From positions 17,632,428-17,696,427 of the forward strand of contig NC_064759.1 in assembly GCF_011397635.1 (NCBI RefSeq): DNA of 64,000 nucleotides, in the 5' to 3' direction. A program made the position numbers and the translations under genes. Of the stretch, positions 24,036 to 43,622 are shown piece by piece. The stretch comes from Epinephelus fuscoguttatus (Eukaryota > Chordata > Actinopteri > Perciformes > Serranidae). Below the pieces are notes generated by a model. The model was not told the origin of the DNA. It searched no databases and saw only the letters and a list, made by a program, of their open reading frames with translations. Within the stretch, counting starts at the first letter, position 1, and each line of letters opens with the position of its first letter.

Positions 24036-24257
24036 AATAACTACTACTAATAATTAGTACTATCAATGGACATTTAAAGGGATAAAACTGGTACTGCTTC
24101 AGAGTTCTGTTCATATGAGACTTTTAAACCATGAAAGTCAGACATCTCTCACAGGATTTATTTATATAACAAATGTGCTCAAAGGTCTTCTTTTTCCACA
24201 TTGTCTGTTTATTATTGCAGGACTTTACTGCACTGGACATATATTTATTTGTGTTGA

Positions 24258-24596
24258 GAGCTGTAACAAGTAGTCAATTAATTGATTAGTGGATCCCAAG
24301 AGAATTAATTGCCAGCTGTTTTGATTATCCATTAATCGATTCAGTCATTTTCAAAGCAAAAGTGTCAAATAATTGCTGGTTTTTGCTTCTTAAATGTGAA
24401 AATTTGCTGCTTTTCTTTGTATTTACTATCAAAATTGACAGAGTATTTGGGCTTGGGACTATTTGTTAGACAAAAGAAGAATATTATTGTATTTTTTAAA
24501 TATATTTTTTGACATTCTATGGACTAAACAATTGATTAATTGTGAAAACATTTGTCAAATTAATCACTAATAAAAATAATCGCTAGTTGCAGCCAT
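24258..24596. repeat. Miniature inverted-repeat-like element
   Basis: The left end GAGCTGTAACAAGTAGTCAATT and the right end (inverted) GGCTGCAACTAGCGATTATT are similar, with AT-rich TTAATCGATT words inside. It has no coding capacity. Confidence 0.5.
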
Positions 24597-24881
24597 ATTT
24601 ATGTTGAATGAAAATCAATTTCATTCTAAAACTAAGCACATTGCAAAGTATGTTTTTACAATTACAGGTTTCTCACTTCAAAATTATGGATGTCAAAATA
24701 CAGTATTTATATTAGATACAATATAAGCACCAATTGCTTTGTTTTTTACTGTATCCTGAAGAGCAGGAAACAGTTGAATACCTGTGTGATAAATCAAGTT
24801 GCATTTTAAAGTATTGTGATGAAGATACCATGATGTATGAAGACAGGAGACAAACATCATTTAAAAGTCAAGATGTAAGAC

Positions 24882-24887
24882 TTTATT
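24882..24887 (-). promoter_or_regulatory. Poly(A) signal of trypsinogen B
   Basis: AATAAA (minus strand) about 106 nt after the stop, in sequence shared with C and D. Confidence 0.7.
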
Positions 24888-24992
24888 GACTCAAATGTAA
24901 AACAGTGCCACTGCTAAAAACTCTACAACAATACTGAAGTTAGATTGATAGCAGAAAGGCGGCACAGTATGATGGTGATCGCAAGATCAGAC

Positions 24993-26215
<1,223 letters not shown>

Positions 26216-26262
26216 GGTTGCTGTGTGATCCTGTCGATGAGAGACTTCACCTGGAGCCCTGG

Positions 26263-26268
26263 TTTATA
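26263..26268 (-). promoter_or_regulatory. TATA box of trypsinogen B
   Basis: TATAAA on the minus strand about 48 nt before the ATG, inside CCATATAAACCAGGGCTCC, which is shared with C, D and (in part) F. An ATTGG/CCAAT motif lies further upstream near 26322. Confidence 0.75.
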
Positions 26269-26427
26269 TGGAACGGACCCGCTACTCTTTACCTGATGAA
26301 CACACCCCCTAGGTTACTTTTGACCAATCAGGACCCTGGAAAAGGTTTTTCAGGGAATTGGAAAAGCAAATATTGTGTGGCTGTGGGGTGGTCAGTGCAA
26401 GCATATGTCACATGCAAGCATTTACAT

Positions 26428-26726
26428 CAGTGGTTCCCAACTGGTCCCCCCACACCCTCCAGATTTCTCTTTGTCATTAGTTCAAGGTCCATGCAGTTTA
26501 ATATATTCAGCTTCATACTTGCGTTTTGCCGTGTCGTTGAGCTAGTTTGCTGTCTATGTTAAGTTACTGTCTCTTGGTCACTCACTCCACAGCAGGAAAC
26601 GGCACCTCTGTGCCAGAAATTTACTGTACTTCTAAATAAAGTGTGTTTTTTACAAACTTGACACATTCACGAGTCACTTGAAGTCCATTAAGAATAGACC
26701 AGCGACCCACCAGTTTGGAACCACTG
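26428..26726 (+). mobile_element. hAT-like miniature element (CAGTGGTTCCCAACTGG termini)
   Basis: It starts CAGTGGTTCCCAACTGGT and ends with CCAGTTTGGAACCACTG, inverted complements of each other. Further copies are at 27240-27538 (opposite orientation), 32884-33170 and, in part, 52363-52590 and 60043-60150. The three full copies sit in the same place in trypsin units B, C and D, so they were copied with the units. Confidence 0.75.
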
Positions 26727-26779
26727 CTTTCAATTACTATTCAGTAAAACTACACTTTCTCTTGGTATCTGCATTAACT

Positions 26780-27205
26780 AGTTTCCATGATGCATTTCTA
26801 TAATCTAAACATTCCATGTGACATTTTTGCAGAGTACTCTATGCGTGGAATAACATCTGTACATATGTTTAGCACAGGAATCATTTTGTAATCATTAACC
26901 TTGTGATGGATGGATTGTTGCTGAGAGGACATGGTTGCAGCACTGCAGATGGCCTGATTCACAACCACAGTTGTTGATTGTAGCTTTCACAGGCAAAGCA
27001 GCCAACGTGTCCTTAGATAGGAATGTAAAATATTTTCAGGTTTCTTTACTTCTCTAGGACAGATAACTGAATATATTTGAGTTGTGGACAGAACAAGACA
27101 TTTAAGAATGTCATCTTGGGCGTCAGTAAACACTGATCGACGTTTTTCCACCATTTTCAGACATTTTCTGAACCAAACAATTAATCGATTAATGCAGATA
27201 CCAAG
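26780..27205. other. Centre of the B/C palindrome
   Basis: Non-inverted spacer of about 425 bp between the arms. It is a direct copy of 29850-30290 and, for its first 200 bp, of 33222-33440. It starts CTAGTTTCCATGATGCATTTC in each place. No gene is seen. Confidence 0.75.
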
Positions 27206-27239
27206 AGAAGGTGTAGTTTTACTGAATAGTAATTGAAAG

Positions 27240-27538
27240 CAGTGGTTCCAAACTGGTGGGTCATGAGTCCATTCTCAGTGGACTTCAAGTGACTCGTGAA
27301 TGTGTCAAGTTTGTAAAAAACACACTTTATTTAGAAGTACAGTAAATTTCTGGCACAGAGGTGCCGTTTCCTGCTGTGGAGTGAGTGACCAAGAGACAGT
27401 AACTTAACATAAACAGCAAACTAGTTCAACGACACGGCAAAACGCAAGTATGAAGCTGAATATATTAAACTGCATGGACCTTAAACTAATGACTAAGAGA
27501 AATCTGGAGGGTGTGGGGGGACCAGTTGGGAACCACTG
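27240..27538 (-). mobile_element. hAT-like miniature element, unit C copy
   Basis: Inverted counterpart of 26428-26726 with the same termini; see that entry. Confidence 0.75.
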
Positions 27539-27636
27539 ATGTAAATGCTTGCATGTGACATATGCTTGCACTGACCACCCCACAGCCACACAATATTTGC
27601 TTTTCCAATTCCCAGAAAAACTTTCCCAGGGACCTG

Positions 27637-27702
27637 ATTGGTCAAAAGTAACCTAGGGGGTGTGTTCATCAGGTAAAGATTAGCAGGGCCGTTCCATATA
27701 AA
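27637..27702 (+). promoter_or_regulatory. CCAAT (reverse) and TATA boxes of trypsinogen C
   Basis: ATTGG at 27637-27641 and TATAAA at 27697-27702, 48 nt before the ATG. The leader CCAGGGCTCCAGGTGAAGTC contains a CAGGTG E-box and is shared with B and D and nearly so with F. E-boxes bound by PTF1 are known to drive exocrine pancreas genes; binding here is an inference. Confidence 0.65.
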
Positions 27703-27749
27703 CCAGGGCTCCAGGTGAAGTCTCTCATCAACAGGATCACACAGCAACC

Positions 27750-28975
<1,226 letters not shown>

Positions 28976-29080
28976 GTCTGATCTTGCGATCACCATCATA
29001 CTGTGCCGCCTTTCTGCTATCAATCTAACTTCAGTATTGTTGTAGAGTTTTTAGCAGTGGCACTGTTTTACATTTGAGTC

Positions 29081-29086
29081 AATAAA
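29081..29086 (+). promoter_or_regulatory. Poly(A) signal of trypsinogen C
   Basis: AATAAA 106 nt after the stop codon, at the same distance as in B. Confidence 0.75.
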
Positions 29087-29499
29087 GTCTTACATCTTGA
29101 CTTTTAAATGATGTTTGTCTCCTGTCTTCATACATCATGGTATCTTCATCACAATACTTTAAAATGCAACTTGATTTATCACACAGGTGTTCAACTGTTT
29201 CCTGCTCTTCAGGATACAGTAAAAACAAAGCAATTGGTGCTTATATTGTATCTAATATAAATACTGTGTTTTGACATCTAAAACGTCACTTACTCATCAC
29301 TGCATTCTTTATGATTTGGTGGGTTGGACACCAGTGACCACTTGCAGGCAACAGCACTGGTGTATTTTTATCTATAAAGCAATATTGGGCAAACCTCTGG
29401 ACTACCTCTGCATCCTTCTGTGAGTCAGCTCTGGTAGTTACCAGCTTCGCTTCTCCAAGTGGTTGCTTTTTAATGTACCCTGGGTTTTAAAAGATCTGG

Positions 29500-29820
29500 G
29501 AAAAACTGTACTCTCCTGCTGTTCACCTTAGACATGGAACAATCTTCAAAAAGATCAAAAATTTAAAAAAGAACTTATATCCATCAATGAATTCAAGGGC
29601 ATCATAAAGAATGTGGTGACAGAGACATGTGCTTGTTTCTCTTGTGAGGCCACTATGTTTGAATAGATGTTGCTTTATTGTGGACTTTTGTAATGTATGT
29701 TGTATTTGTTGCATTTTGGATGTGTTTTGATTGGCTGCTACCTCGGCCTGGTCTCTCTTATAAAAAAGATTTTCAATCACAAGGGGACTTCCTGGTTAAA
29801 TAAAGGATAAATAAATAATA
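29500..29820 (-). repeat. Interspersed repeat in the C/D palindrome (TTTATTTAACCAGGAAGT family)
   Basis: Read on the minus strand it starts TTTATTTAACCAGGAAGTCC and continues with ..GACCAGGCCGAGGTAGCAGCC, a widespread fish repeat. The inverted copy is at about 30575-30900 next to gene D. It was duplicated with the C/D unit. Confidence 0.6.
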
Positions 29821-30570
29821 TTAATGAATTAAAATTAATAAATAATTAACTAGTTTCCATGATGCATTTCTATAATCTAAACATTCCATGTGACGTTTTT
29901 GCAGAGTACACTCTATACGTAGAATTGCATCTGTACGTTTAGCACAGGAATCATTTTGTGATCATTAACCTTGTGATGGATGGATTGTTGCTGAGAGGAC
30001 ATGGTTGCAGCACTGCAGATGGCCTGATTCACAACCACAGTTGTTGATTGTAGCTTTCACAGGCAAAGCAGCCAACGTGTCCTTAGATAGAAATGTAAAA
30101 TATTTTCAGGTTTCTTTACTTCTCTAGGACAGGTAACTGAATATATTTGAGTTGTGGACAGAACAAGACATTTAAGAATGTCATCTTGGGCGTCAGTAAA
30201 CACTGATCGACGTTTTGCCACCATTTTCAGACATTTTATAAACCAAACAACTAATTGATCAATGGAGAAAATAATCAACAGATTAATCATCAAGCAAAAT
30301 AATCATTATCTGTGTGCATGGGACTGTTGGTTGGACAAAAGAAGCAATTCAAAGAGGTCACTTTGGACTCTGGGAAATTGTGATCAGCATTTTTCATGTC
30401 ATTTCTTTATGTTTTATTGACTAAACGATTAATTGTGAAAATATTTGTCATCTTAATCGCTAATAAAGAAGTTAGCTTCGGCCATGTTAATGAAAATCGA
30501 TTTAATTCTAAAACTAAGCACATTGTATGTTTTTATTATGACAAGTTTGTCACTTAAATGTTTTTGTTTT
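29816..30570. other. Centre of the C/D palindrome
   Basis: Spacer between the C and D arms. Its 29850-30290 part is a direct copy of the B/C centre (26780-27200) and its 30290-30560 part is a diverged direct copy of 24440-24690, the DNA left of unit B. No gene is seen. Confidence 0.7.
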
Positions 30571-31197
30571 TTTATTTATTTAACCTTTATTTAACCAGGA
30601 AGTTATTGAAAATATATTTTACAAGAGAGCCCTGGCCGAGGTAGCAGCCAATCAAAACACATCTAAAATGCAACAATACAAACGTCCACAATAAAGCAAA
30701 TTCAAACATAGTGGCCTCACAAGAAAAACAAGCACATGTCTCTGTCACCACATTCTTTGTGATGCCCTTCAATTCATCAATGGATATACGTCTTTTTTAA
30801 ATTTAGATCTTTTTTTAAGATTGTTCCATGTCTAAGGTGAACAGTAGGAGAATGCAGTTTTCCCCAGATCTCTTAAAACCCGGGTTGCATTAAAAACTAC
30901 CAGAGCTGACTCACAGAAGGATGCAGAGGTAGTCCAGAGGTTTGCCCAATATTGCTGTAAAGATAAAAATACACCAGTGCTGTTGCTTGTAAATGGTCAG
31001 TGGTGTCCAACCCACCAAATCATAAAGAATGCAGTGATGAGTAAGTGACTTTGCTTTGTTTTTACTGTATCCTGAGGAGCAGGAAACAGTTGAACACCTG
31101 TGTGATAAATCAAGTTGCATTTTAAAGTATTGTGATGAAGATACCGTGATGTATGAAGACAGGAGACAAGCATCATTTAAAAGTCAAGATGTAAGAC

Positions 31198-31203
31198 TTT
31201 ATT
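31198..31203 (-). promoter_or_regulatory. Poly(A) signal of trypsinogen D
   Basis: AATAAA on the minus strand about 93 nt after the stop; 3' UTR slightly shorter than in B and C owing to a small deletion near 31247. Confidence 0.7.
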
Positions 31204-31295
31204 GACTCAAATGTAAAACAGTGCCACTGTTAAAAACTCTACAACAAATAATGATAGAAAGGCAGCACAGTACGATGGCGATCGCAAGATCAGAC

Positions 31296-32522
<1,227 letters not shown>

Positions 32523-32569
32523 GGTTGCTGTGTGATCCTGTCGATGAGAGACTTCACCTGGAGCCCTGG

Positions 32570-32575
32570 TTTATA
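32570..32575 (-). promoter_or_regulatory. TATA box of trypsinogen D
   Basis: TATAAA on the minus strand 48 nt before the ATG, in the same context as B. A CCAAT motif is near 32630. Confidence 0.75.
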
Positions 32576-32883
32576 TGGAACGGACCTGCTAATCTTTACC
32601 TGATGAACACACCCCCTAGGTTACTTTTGACCAATCAGGACCCTGGAAAAAGTTTTTCAGGGAATTGGAAAAGCAAATATTGTGTGGCTGTGGGGTGGTT
32701 AGTGCAAGCATACAGCATGGGGGGAGAATTGTTCTTGTAAATCTCCCAAGAAGCATGTTAAATGCCATTCACAATGGAGGGACACTGGGGAAACAAGCAT
32801 TTAAAAAACTTAGTGTAGCAAATGTGTGCATTTTTCATGAAAAAGCCTTATTCATATGACATACACCTGCATGTCCGTTAAAT

Positions 32884-33170
32884 AAGTGGTTCCCAACTGG
32901 TCCAGATTTCTCTTAGTCATTAGTTTAAGGTCCATGCAGTTTAATATATTCAGTGTCATACTTGCGTTTTGCCGTGTCGTTGAGCTAGCTTGCTGTTGAT
33001 GTTAAGTTACTGTCTCTTGGTCACTCACTCCACAGCAGGAAACGGCACCTCTGTGCCAGAAATAAAGTGTGTTTTTTACAAAGCTGACACATTCACAAGT
33101 CAATTGCTGGCCATTCAGAATGGATCCGCTACCCACTTTTGAGCCACAACCCACTAGTTTGGAACCACTG
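32884..33170 (+). mobile_element. hAT-like miniature element, unit D copy
   Basis: Same termini as 26428-26726, but it lacks the CCCCCCACACC stretch and has a different right part (GAGCCACAACCCACTAG), so it has diverged more than the genes beside it. Confidence 0.65.
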
Positions 33171-33440
33171 CTTTCAATTACTATTCAGTAAAACTACACT
33201 TTCTCTTGGTATCTGCATTAACTAGTTTCCATGATGCATTTCTATAATCTAAACATTCCATGTGACATTTTTGCAGAGTACTCTATGCGTGGAATAACAT
33301 CTGTACATATGTTTAGCACAGGAATCATTTTGTGATCATTAACCTTGTGATGGATGGATTGTTGCTGAGAGGACATGGTTACAGCACTGCAGATGGCCTG
33401 ATTCACAACCACAGTTGGCAAAGCAGAGAACATGTCTTTA

Positions 33441-34480
33441 GATAGAACGTGAGTTGATTCAGTGAAGTGAGAAGAGACAAACAGCTCCAAGAAACAAAAT
33501 TACTTACTCGAACAATTACTGTATGAAATCACCGGCAGGGACACTTCTGAGTGAATAGATTGTAAATGGGACTGCATTTTTGTGTTTGAGTGTCTTAAAA
33601 GTAATCAGATGGTGTTTTTTAAACATTGTTACAGTAAAAATGGAGTGAGAATTAAAATCAATACAAAGAATTATAACTGACTGTGTAATAAAGAAAGAAT
33701 CTGCACAGTCGCGCAGTCAGTTATCCTGATATCTGGGGTAAAATTCAGTGCAGCTCTGCTGTTCGGTGAGGTTTGAGTCAACCTGAGGTACATTCAACTG
33801 TTTAGACATTACAGAGGAGCAGCTGCAATTTCACATGATAAATATGCATGAATCACATGAATATTTGTGGGAGATTAAGAAGAGCAGGTGCAGTCTGAAG
33901 ATTCAAAATCCACAGAAGGATTTAGAGGGATTTAGAATCCACTACGTACAGTGTTTTCTTAGTGAACGGTGGCATTTGTGATAGGATTTTTCCTCACATT
34001 TAGAGAGGTGCTTAAACGACACTGTCTCAGTTATATTTTTAACCACACAGACGTCATTAGCAGTGACTGTGAAATGTCAAAAAGCAATCAAATAGGTTGT
34101 CAAACAGCAATTAGTAATGAGCAATGGGCTATGGTTTTCTTTTTTCTGTACTGTAATTACTCTGAGTTAAAGATAAAAATGAATGGAATTAATTTCATTA
34201 TAAAATATACACCCAGTGAGTTTTGGTTATTATGTTCGGCTTGTTCTAGGTAAAGTGTTATGTACTGCTGATTATATCTTGGCTGCCTGCTCTGGTGCTG
34301 ATCAGTGTCGGCCTTGACTAAAGGCTCTGTGTGAACAATCCAGCTGCTTCAGCCATATTGAATTGATTATTATTTGACCACAGGCCTGCGAGACCTCGAC
34401 TTATGGGTCACTCACCTGAAATGAACCGCCTACATCTGGTAGTCTGTATCAAGTTTTTTTTTTGATTGGCATTTATCGGA
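33441..34480. other. Intergenic region between trypsinogens D and E
   Basis: Both genes point away from this region. I see no exon, only AT-rich DNA and the E promoter side at its right end. Confidence 0.6.
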
Positions 34481-34510
34481 CCAATCAGGCAGCTTGGAGT
34501 AGATATAAAA
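34481..34510 (+). promoter_or_regulatory. CCAAT and TATA boxes of trypsinogen E
   Basis: CCAATCAGG at 34481 and TATAAAA at 34504-34510, the latter 45 nt before the ATG at 34549. Confidence 0.65.
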
Positions 34511-34548
34511 AGCGGATTCAGGTGAGTGGACAGTATCACACTGCAGCC

Positions 34549-35785
<1,237 letters not shown>

Positions 35786-38700
35786 CTCCACACCCAGCCT
35801 CCACATCAGACACACATTGGCTGTCTGAATAGCATCTTGTCTTTGCTGGAGTCAAATGAAAGAAATAAAGTGTCTTAAATTACTCGTTGGGTCTTCTGTG
35901 CAATTATTGTGTTCTTTCTATTAGAAGGTATTCGTGCAATTAATGCAATTATTAACACAATAAATGACAATCTATGGAGTTTTCAGCAGGTTACAGAGGT
36001 CAGAATTTCCTCTTAAATGAACAGGGAAGTAAATAAATAAAGAAATAAAAAAATTTAAAATGTATCCACTGGTCATGGGCTGATATTACTGACACATACA
36101 TATTCCTATAAACACTATTTATTATATTCTAAATTAATCATCACTTCACCATCTCATGTATCGGCATATGAACAAATACTTTTTTCACCAACAGAACAGT
36201 GGTGCCATTTAATATTATAAATGTGAGACCATCAGTACTAGTAAAATATGAATTTGGTTTTTTCCACTCGAGTAAACTTTATATGCCCAACATGGACCCA
36301 GAGAAAAAACAAATTAACTGTATTCTAAATTATATCTGTCCTGTGAAACAACATGCCTGAGGTCCTCAGGCTGGCAGAGTCCACATCATCTTTAAGTCAC
36401 TTTTCAAAACACATTTGTGTCATTAGGCGTTTCTATAATAAGTTTTCATGTTAACTTGTTTTGTCATTTTTTGCCTTGTGTCTTATTTCCAATATTTATT
36501 CACTTTGTAATGTGCTGTTGGCATGAGTCTGTGTCACCTCTCTTTCTCCCTACTGCTTTATATTTATACATACACTACAAGATATCACATTATCTTGTTG
36601 CAAAATGTTTCCACCAGTGGAGGAATGTAACTAAGTATGTTTACTCCAGTACTATACTAAAGTACAATGGTGATGTACTCAAGTGCTTTTCCATTCATGC
36701 TACGAATGCACTGCCTTTTATTTTGTAATGTTGGTCAAATTTAAACAATATTATATGAACATTATAAACAGAAATGTTCAGAGAAGTTTTGTGTAAAACA
36801 AAATTAAGCGTACTTTGTCACTCTTAACCAGCATTTCTATCGATTGGTGGCGTATGTGAAACACTATTTCATTTTTATGTGGAGCATAAAAATGACAAAT
36901 AAATTAATCAGAATCTGACCCTGACTGGAGCACAGAGGTCTGTCAGTGCTCAGCTGAGCTGTGGTATCTTGCCTCTGGCAGTGGAAACTGGACGCTCCCT
37001 CTCAATTCCAGAAGGAACTAGAAAGTGTCACCTGTGTGATGTGGGAGAGGTTGAAAATGAAATCAACGTTTTGCTCTGTTGTCCTTTACCATAGCGATTG
37101 TAGTTTGAGGCTTTTCCCTAGAATGTCTGCAGCATGAAGGTAGACTTCAGTACCTGTTTACAGAGTGTTTCACCTATAGCTCAGCTTGTGTTTAAGGCAC
37201 CAGCAGTGTAGGAGGGCGCTTTATGTTTGATGAGTTGCAGACACAGACGGTGCCTCAGATGTGCCTGAGTTATGTTGTGCAGCAGTGATGTCTGAGGAGC
37301 AGGATTGTGTTCTTACCTGCTTTGACTTTGTTTGACATTGTTTGACATGCACCGAGGTGGATTATATTCTTTTGTTGCTGCTCTTGTTTTTGTTGTTTGT
37401 TGTGTCTTGTAAGCCCATGCTGGCTGGGACGACACTTGGAAATATAAATTACCTTACCTTGATGCCTGTATTTCATTGCATTGCAAAGACAAGTATTCTG
37501 CTTTTTTAGTCAGTGGAAGTGGCTCATGATCTTCCCCCACACCCACTACTTACCCCCACTGGACTTAAATGAATAGTCAATAGAGACTCAGGGACTTTTT
37601 ACTTTATTTACTTCCATTGGCACCTTATTTATTGTTGGATGGGGATAGTTGCATATAAAAACAGTTAACCTAAGAATTACAATGCATTATGAAATAGTAA
37701 AGGCCATGTGTACCCACACAGGTGTTTTCAGTTATGTGGCTGATTAGCCATATCCAGGCTGAAGTTGTGTAAAGCTGTGCTTTGGGTTACATGAGGTCAC
37801 CATGTGCTAACAAAAAGGATAAAACTGTAACTTGTCCTACAAGAAAACCAACTTGTGTACAAAAGGCTATCATTGTTTGGGACCTCCGGGGTTCCGTAGT
37901 TCAGTACTCTGAAATGTACCTTTTTTATTTTGAAACTTTAAGTTAATTTTTTGTGGTAACACTCAACTACTTTTACTCAAGTACAATTTTGAGAAGAAAG
38001 ATCCAGCTCACTGCTCCCGCTCAGCATCACAATTTGTTTGTCATACTAATGTTTCAGTCCCTCTGGACTAGAGCGAGGCAACCTGTGGCTCTTTGGCTCT
38101 TTAGCTCTTCTCCAGTGGCTCCCTGTGGCTTTGACAAAAAAATATATATGACAATGAATATTTTTTTTTTACATTTTAATTTTTATTTATTATAGTTTTT
38201 AAGTGATATTTCGTCAACTAAAATGTGCGTCCTACGCTCATGGTGCAGTACATTTTCCTCTAATTTGTTTGCTTTCACCACCAATGCTGCAAAGTACTAA
38301 ATAATCAAGTAGTCCCCTGCAGAACAGCCACCTTCTGCAAAACACATTAATTAATGCTCATGTAGATCAGTAGGCTAATTTAGACCGAATAGGGTGTGTT
38401 ACCTTCATTATAAGGCTTAATTATGAGGCTTCACGTGGATTTTGGGGGTGTATGCTGTACCAAAAAAAATGGCTCTTCTCATAGTAAAGGCTGCTGACCC
38501 CTGCTCCTAACCGTCATCAGGAGTACTTTAAATACTTTTAAGTTAATTTTTCCCTGATTTTCTTTTTAAATTAAATGTTTTTTATTTATCTATTCTGTCA
38601 AATCTGAACAAACCGACAGTACTGTTATTGGAACTCAACATATCCCACATTGTTACAGTTCAACAGACATGTTACAATCAAAAAAGCCTGCCCATGACCT

Positions 38701-40150
38701 CTTAAAGCTTTCAAATTAATTGCTGACCCTTGCAAACGTGTTCGTATGAAACAGTTTCTAACATAGATTCATTCCATATTTCAAAATCTGGAGGTGATGT
38801 ACTCTTCCAGAATTTGAGGATCACTTGAGCAGCTGTGTCGACCCCTACATTTATCACAATAAGGTCATATTTTTAAAAATATTCAGTAATTCTGTTTGGT
38901 CCCCCATAAGACTTCCCTATGTGGTCCACAACTTTTTCCCAAAATGAGTTAACCAGTTTCCCAGATTGCGTGTAGAGTTCCTACATTTCCTGTCTGACAC
39001 TTCCAACATAAAGTGTGAGCCAGCAGAAGTAAAGTGGAACCTATGACTTACTTTATACTGAGTAAATTTCCCCCTTGCCTCCTTTATATATTTCCCAGTT
39101 TTCAATAGTATTTTCAACCATTCAATTTTTCCCTTTGCCACTTTTTTGCAGAACTTATGACAAAGTATTTTTTAAATTGTAGTATATAAACGTGGCCTTT
39201 CAAAAAATATTACAAAGATCATCATTTGTTTTCCAAGGCAGCCTTACCCCTCATATCTGGGTTTAATCTTCAGGTAACAGGTGCTGAGAAACACACAGCT
39301 GTGAGATACTGTGTTCGCATGTGTCTAAATATAGAGGTGACTTGTGTACCTGTGCACTCTGACCAGATAAACATGAGCCAGCTTTCAGGTGGTGGATTCA
39401 AACCTCTACCGAAATAAAATAATCCAGTAAAAATCCAGCGTTCAAATCTTTAAACTAAGTATGAGAATTACTCATTGTGAAAAATGGTCCCCTCGCAGAC
39501 TCGCAGTTTAATCATTGAGGTTTTCATATAGAGATGAGCTGGACAACGTGCTTCTGACTCAAACTCCATACACTGCTTAATAGCCATAAATCATATTTGA
39601 GAGGAAGATCATTTATTTTGCTCCAAAACCATAATTATACTGAGTAACTCCAGCTGAAAGATTAACAAAGAGGATTGAAAAACACTTTTTCTCTGAAATG
39701 GAATTGAGTAATATGACGTATAAAAACTGTAGGACTATCACTGCTCCTCAAAACTGCACGTAAATACCGTGTACTTACTCCTAGGTATTAACTAGTATGG
39801 AAATGTTTAACCTCTCTGTCATTGTCAGGATTAAAGACACACCTAATATTAATAAAACAATCAATTGGGCTGTTAGTGTTGATTTTATAAGTCGTGTGGC
39901 CATAAAGGAACGTGAAGTAATGATTCACTTTAACACGACATTGTCTAGATATTGTGTTTTTAATTGTACTGTACTGAAGTGATAAACACATAATGCAGGA
40001 GCCAATATGATCCATAGTCTTAACTCTCCCTCATGGTTTTCCAAATTTGCTGACATGAAATCTATCCTTGCTTATCATGCTTTCAAGGAAAGGTGTTTTT
40101 TTTAATGTGTAATTCTGGAAATCGAACCCCAACATCCCACGATAGAGATT
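35786..40150. other. Intergenic region between trypsinogens E and F
   Basis: After the E 3' UTR there is no supported gene. Repeats include a CAGTGGTGGAAAGTAAC-like fragment near 36612-36710 (here CCAGTGGAGGAATGTAAC) and the hAT-like element at 38068-38503. A minus-strand open frame at 38917-39141 has no recognisable family. Confidence 0.55.
38068..38503. mobile_element. hAT-like non-autonomous element (CAGGGGTC termini)
   Basis: The left end GAGCGAGGCAACCTGTGGCTC and the right end, inverted CAGGGGTCAGCAGCC, follow the common fish element whose ends read CAGGGGT(C)GGCAACC. A fragment of the same family is at 7735-7942. No ORF. Confidence 0.55.
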
Positions 40151-40163
40151 GGTCCCTCGCTGA

Positions 40164-40214
40164 CCAATGAGGGCGGCCGGAGAGCAGGGCAGCTCTCCCG
40201 ACTTCGGATATAAA
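40164..40214 (+). promoter_or_regulatory. CCAAT and TATA boxes of trypsinogen F
   Basis: CCAATGAG at 40164 and TATAAA at 40209-40214; the leader ACCAGGGCTCCAGGCGAAGT and CACACAGCAACC before the ATG are nearly those of B-D. Confidence 0.7.
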
Positions 40215-40262
40215 CCAGGGCTCCAGGCGAAGTCCTCTCATCGACACGATCACACAGCAACC

Positions 40263-43217
<2,955 letters not shown>

Positions 43218-43622
43218 GTGATCTGAACGAGCATGTTCAGTCAAACAGCTCAACATCATTTGCTGTTTATGTTCCATCTTTTGAACTGAACATTATGACA
43301 AATAAACAGTTTCAAGCAAATCATTTGGGTCATGAGAAATACTTAAAAAAAGAAAACAGATTCCAAGGTACAGTTCAGAAAGATGGCTCTTATGTTATTA
43401 AGTCTTTATTATGCCATTATTGCATTAGGTGTGAAACCACGTGATGAATAAAGCCTCCTAATAGTAGCTGCTGTAGTTATACATGTACATGGGATTCAGT
43501 TAGCATTATGTGATGCTTAAAGGTTTCCTTACATTATGTGTTATGCTTTGATCATTATCAGTTTGTCTGAGCATACGCAGATATCTGTTTATTGAGATTG
43601 CAGTTTACATCACAGTAATGGC

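Larger units (their letters stand above)
22283..24690. other. Intergenic region between trypsinogens A and B
   Basis: The first 100 bp is the A promoter side. The rest is AT-rich and carries at least two short repeats listed below; no exon is supported. Confidence 0.6.

Noticed and set aside
38917-39141. 74-aa minus-strand frame in the E-F gap
   Set aside because: No recognisable motif, no exon borders and no neighbouring frame that continues it; might be a very old pseudogene, but it cannot be supported.
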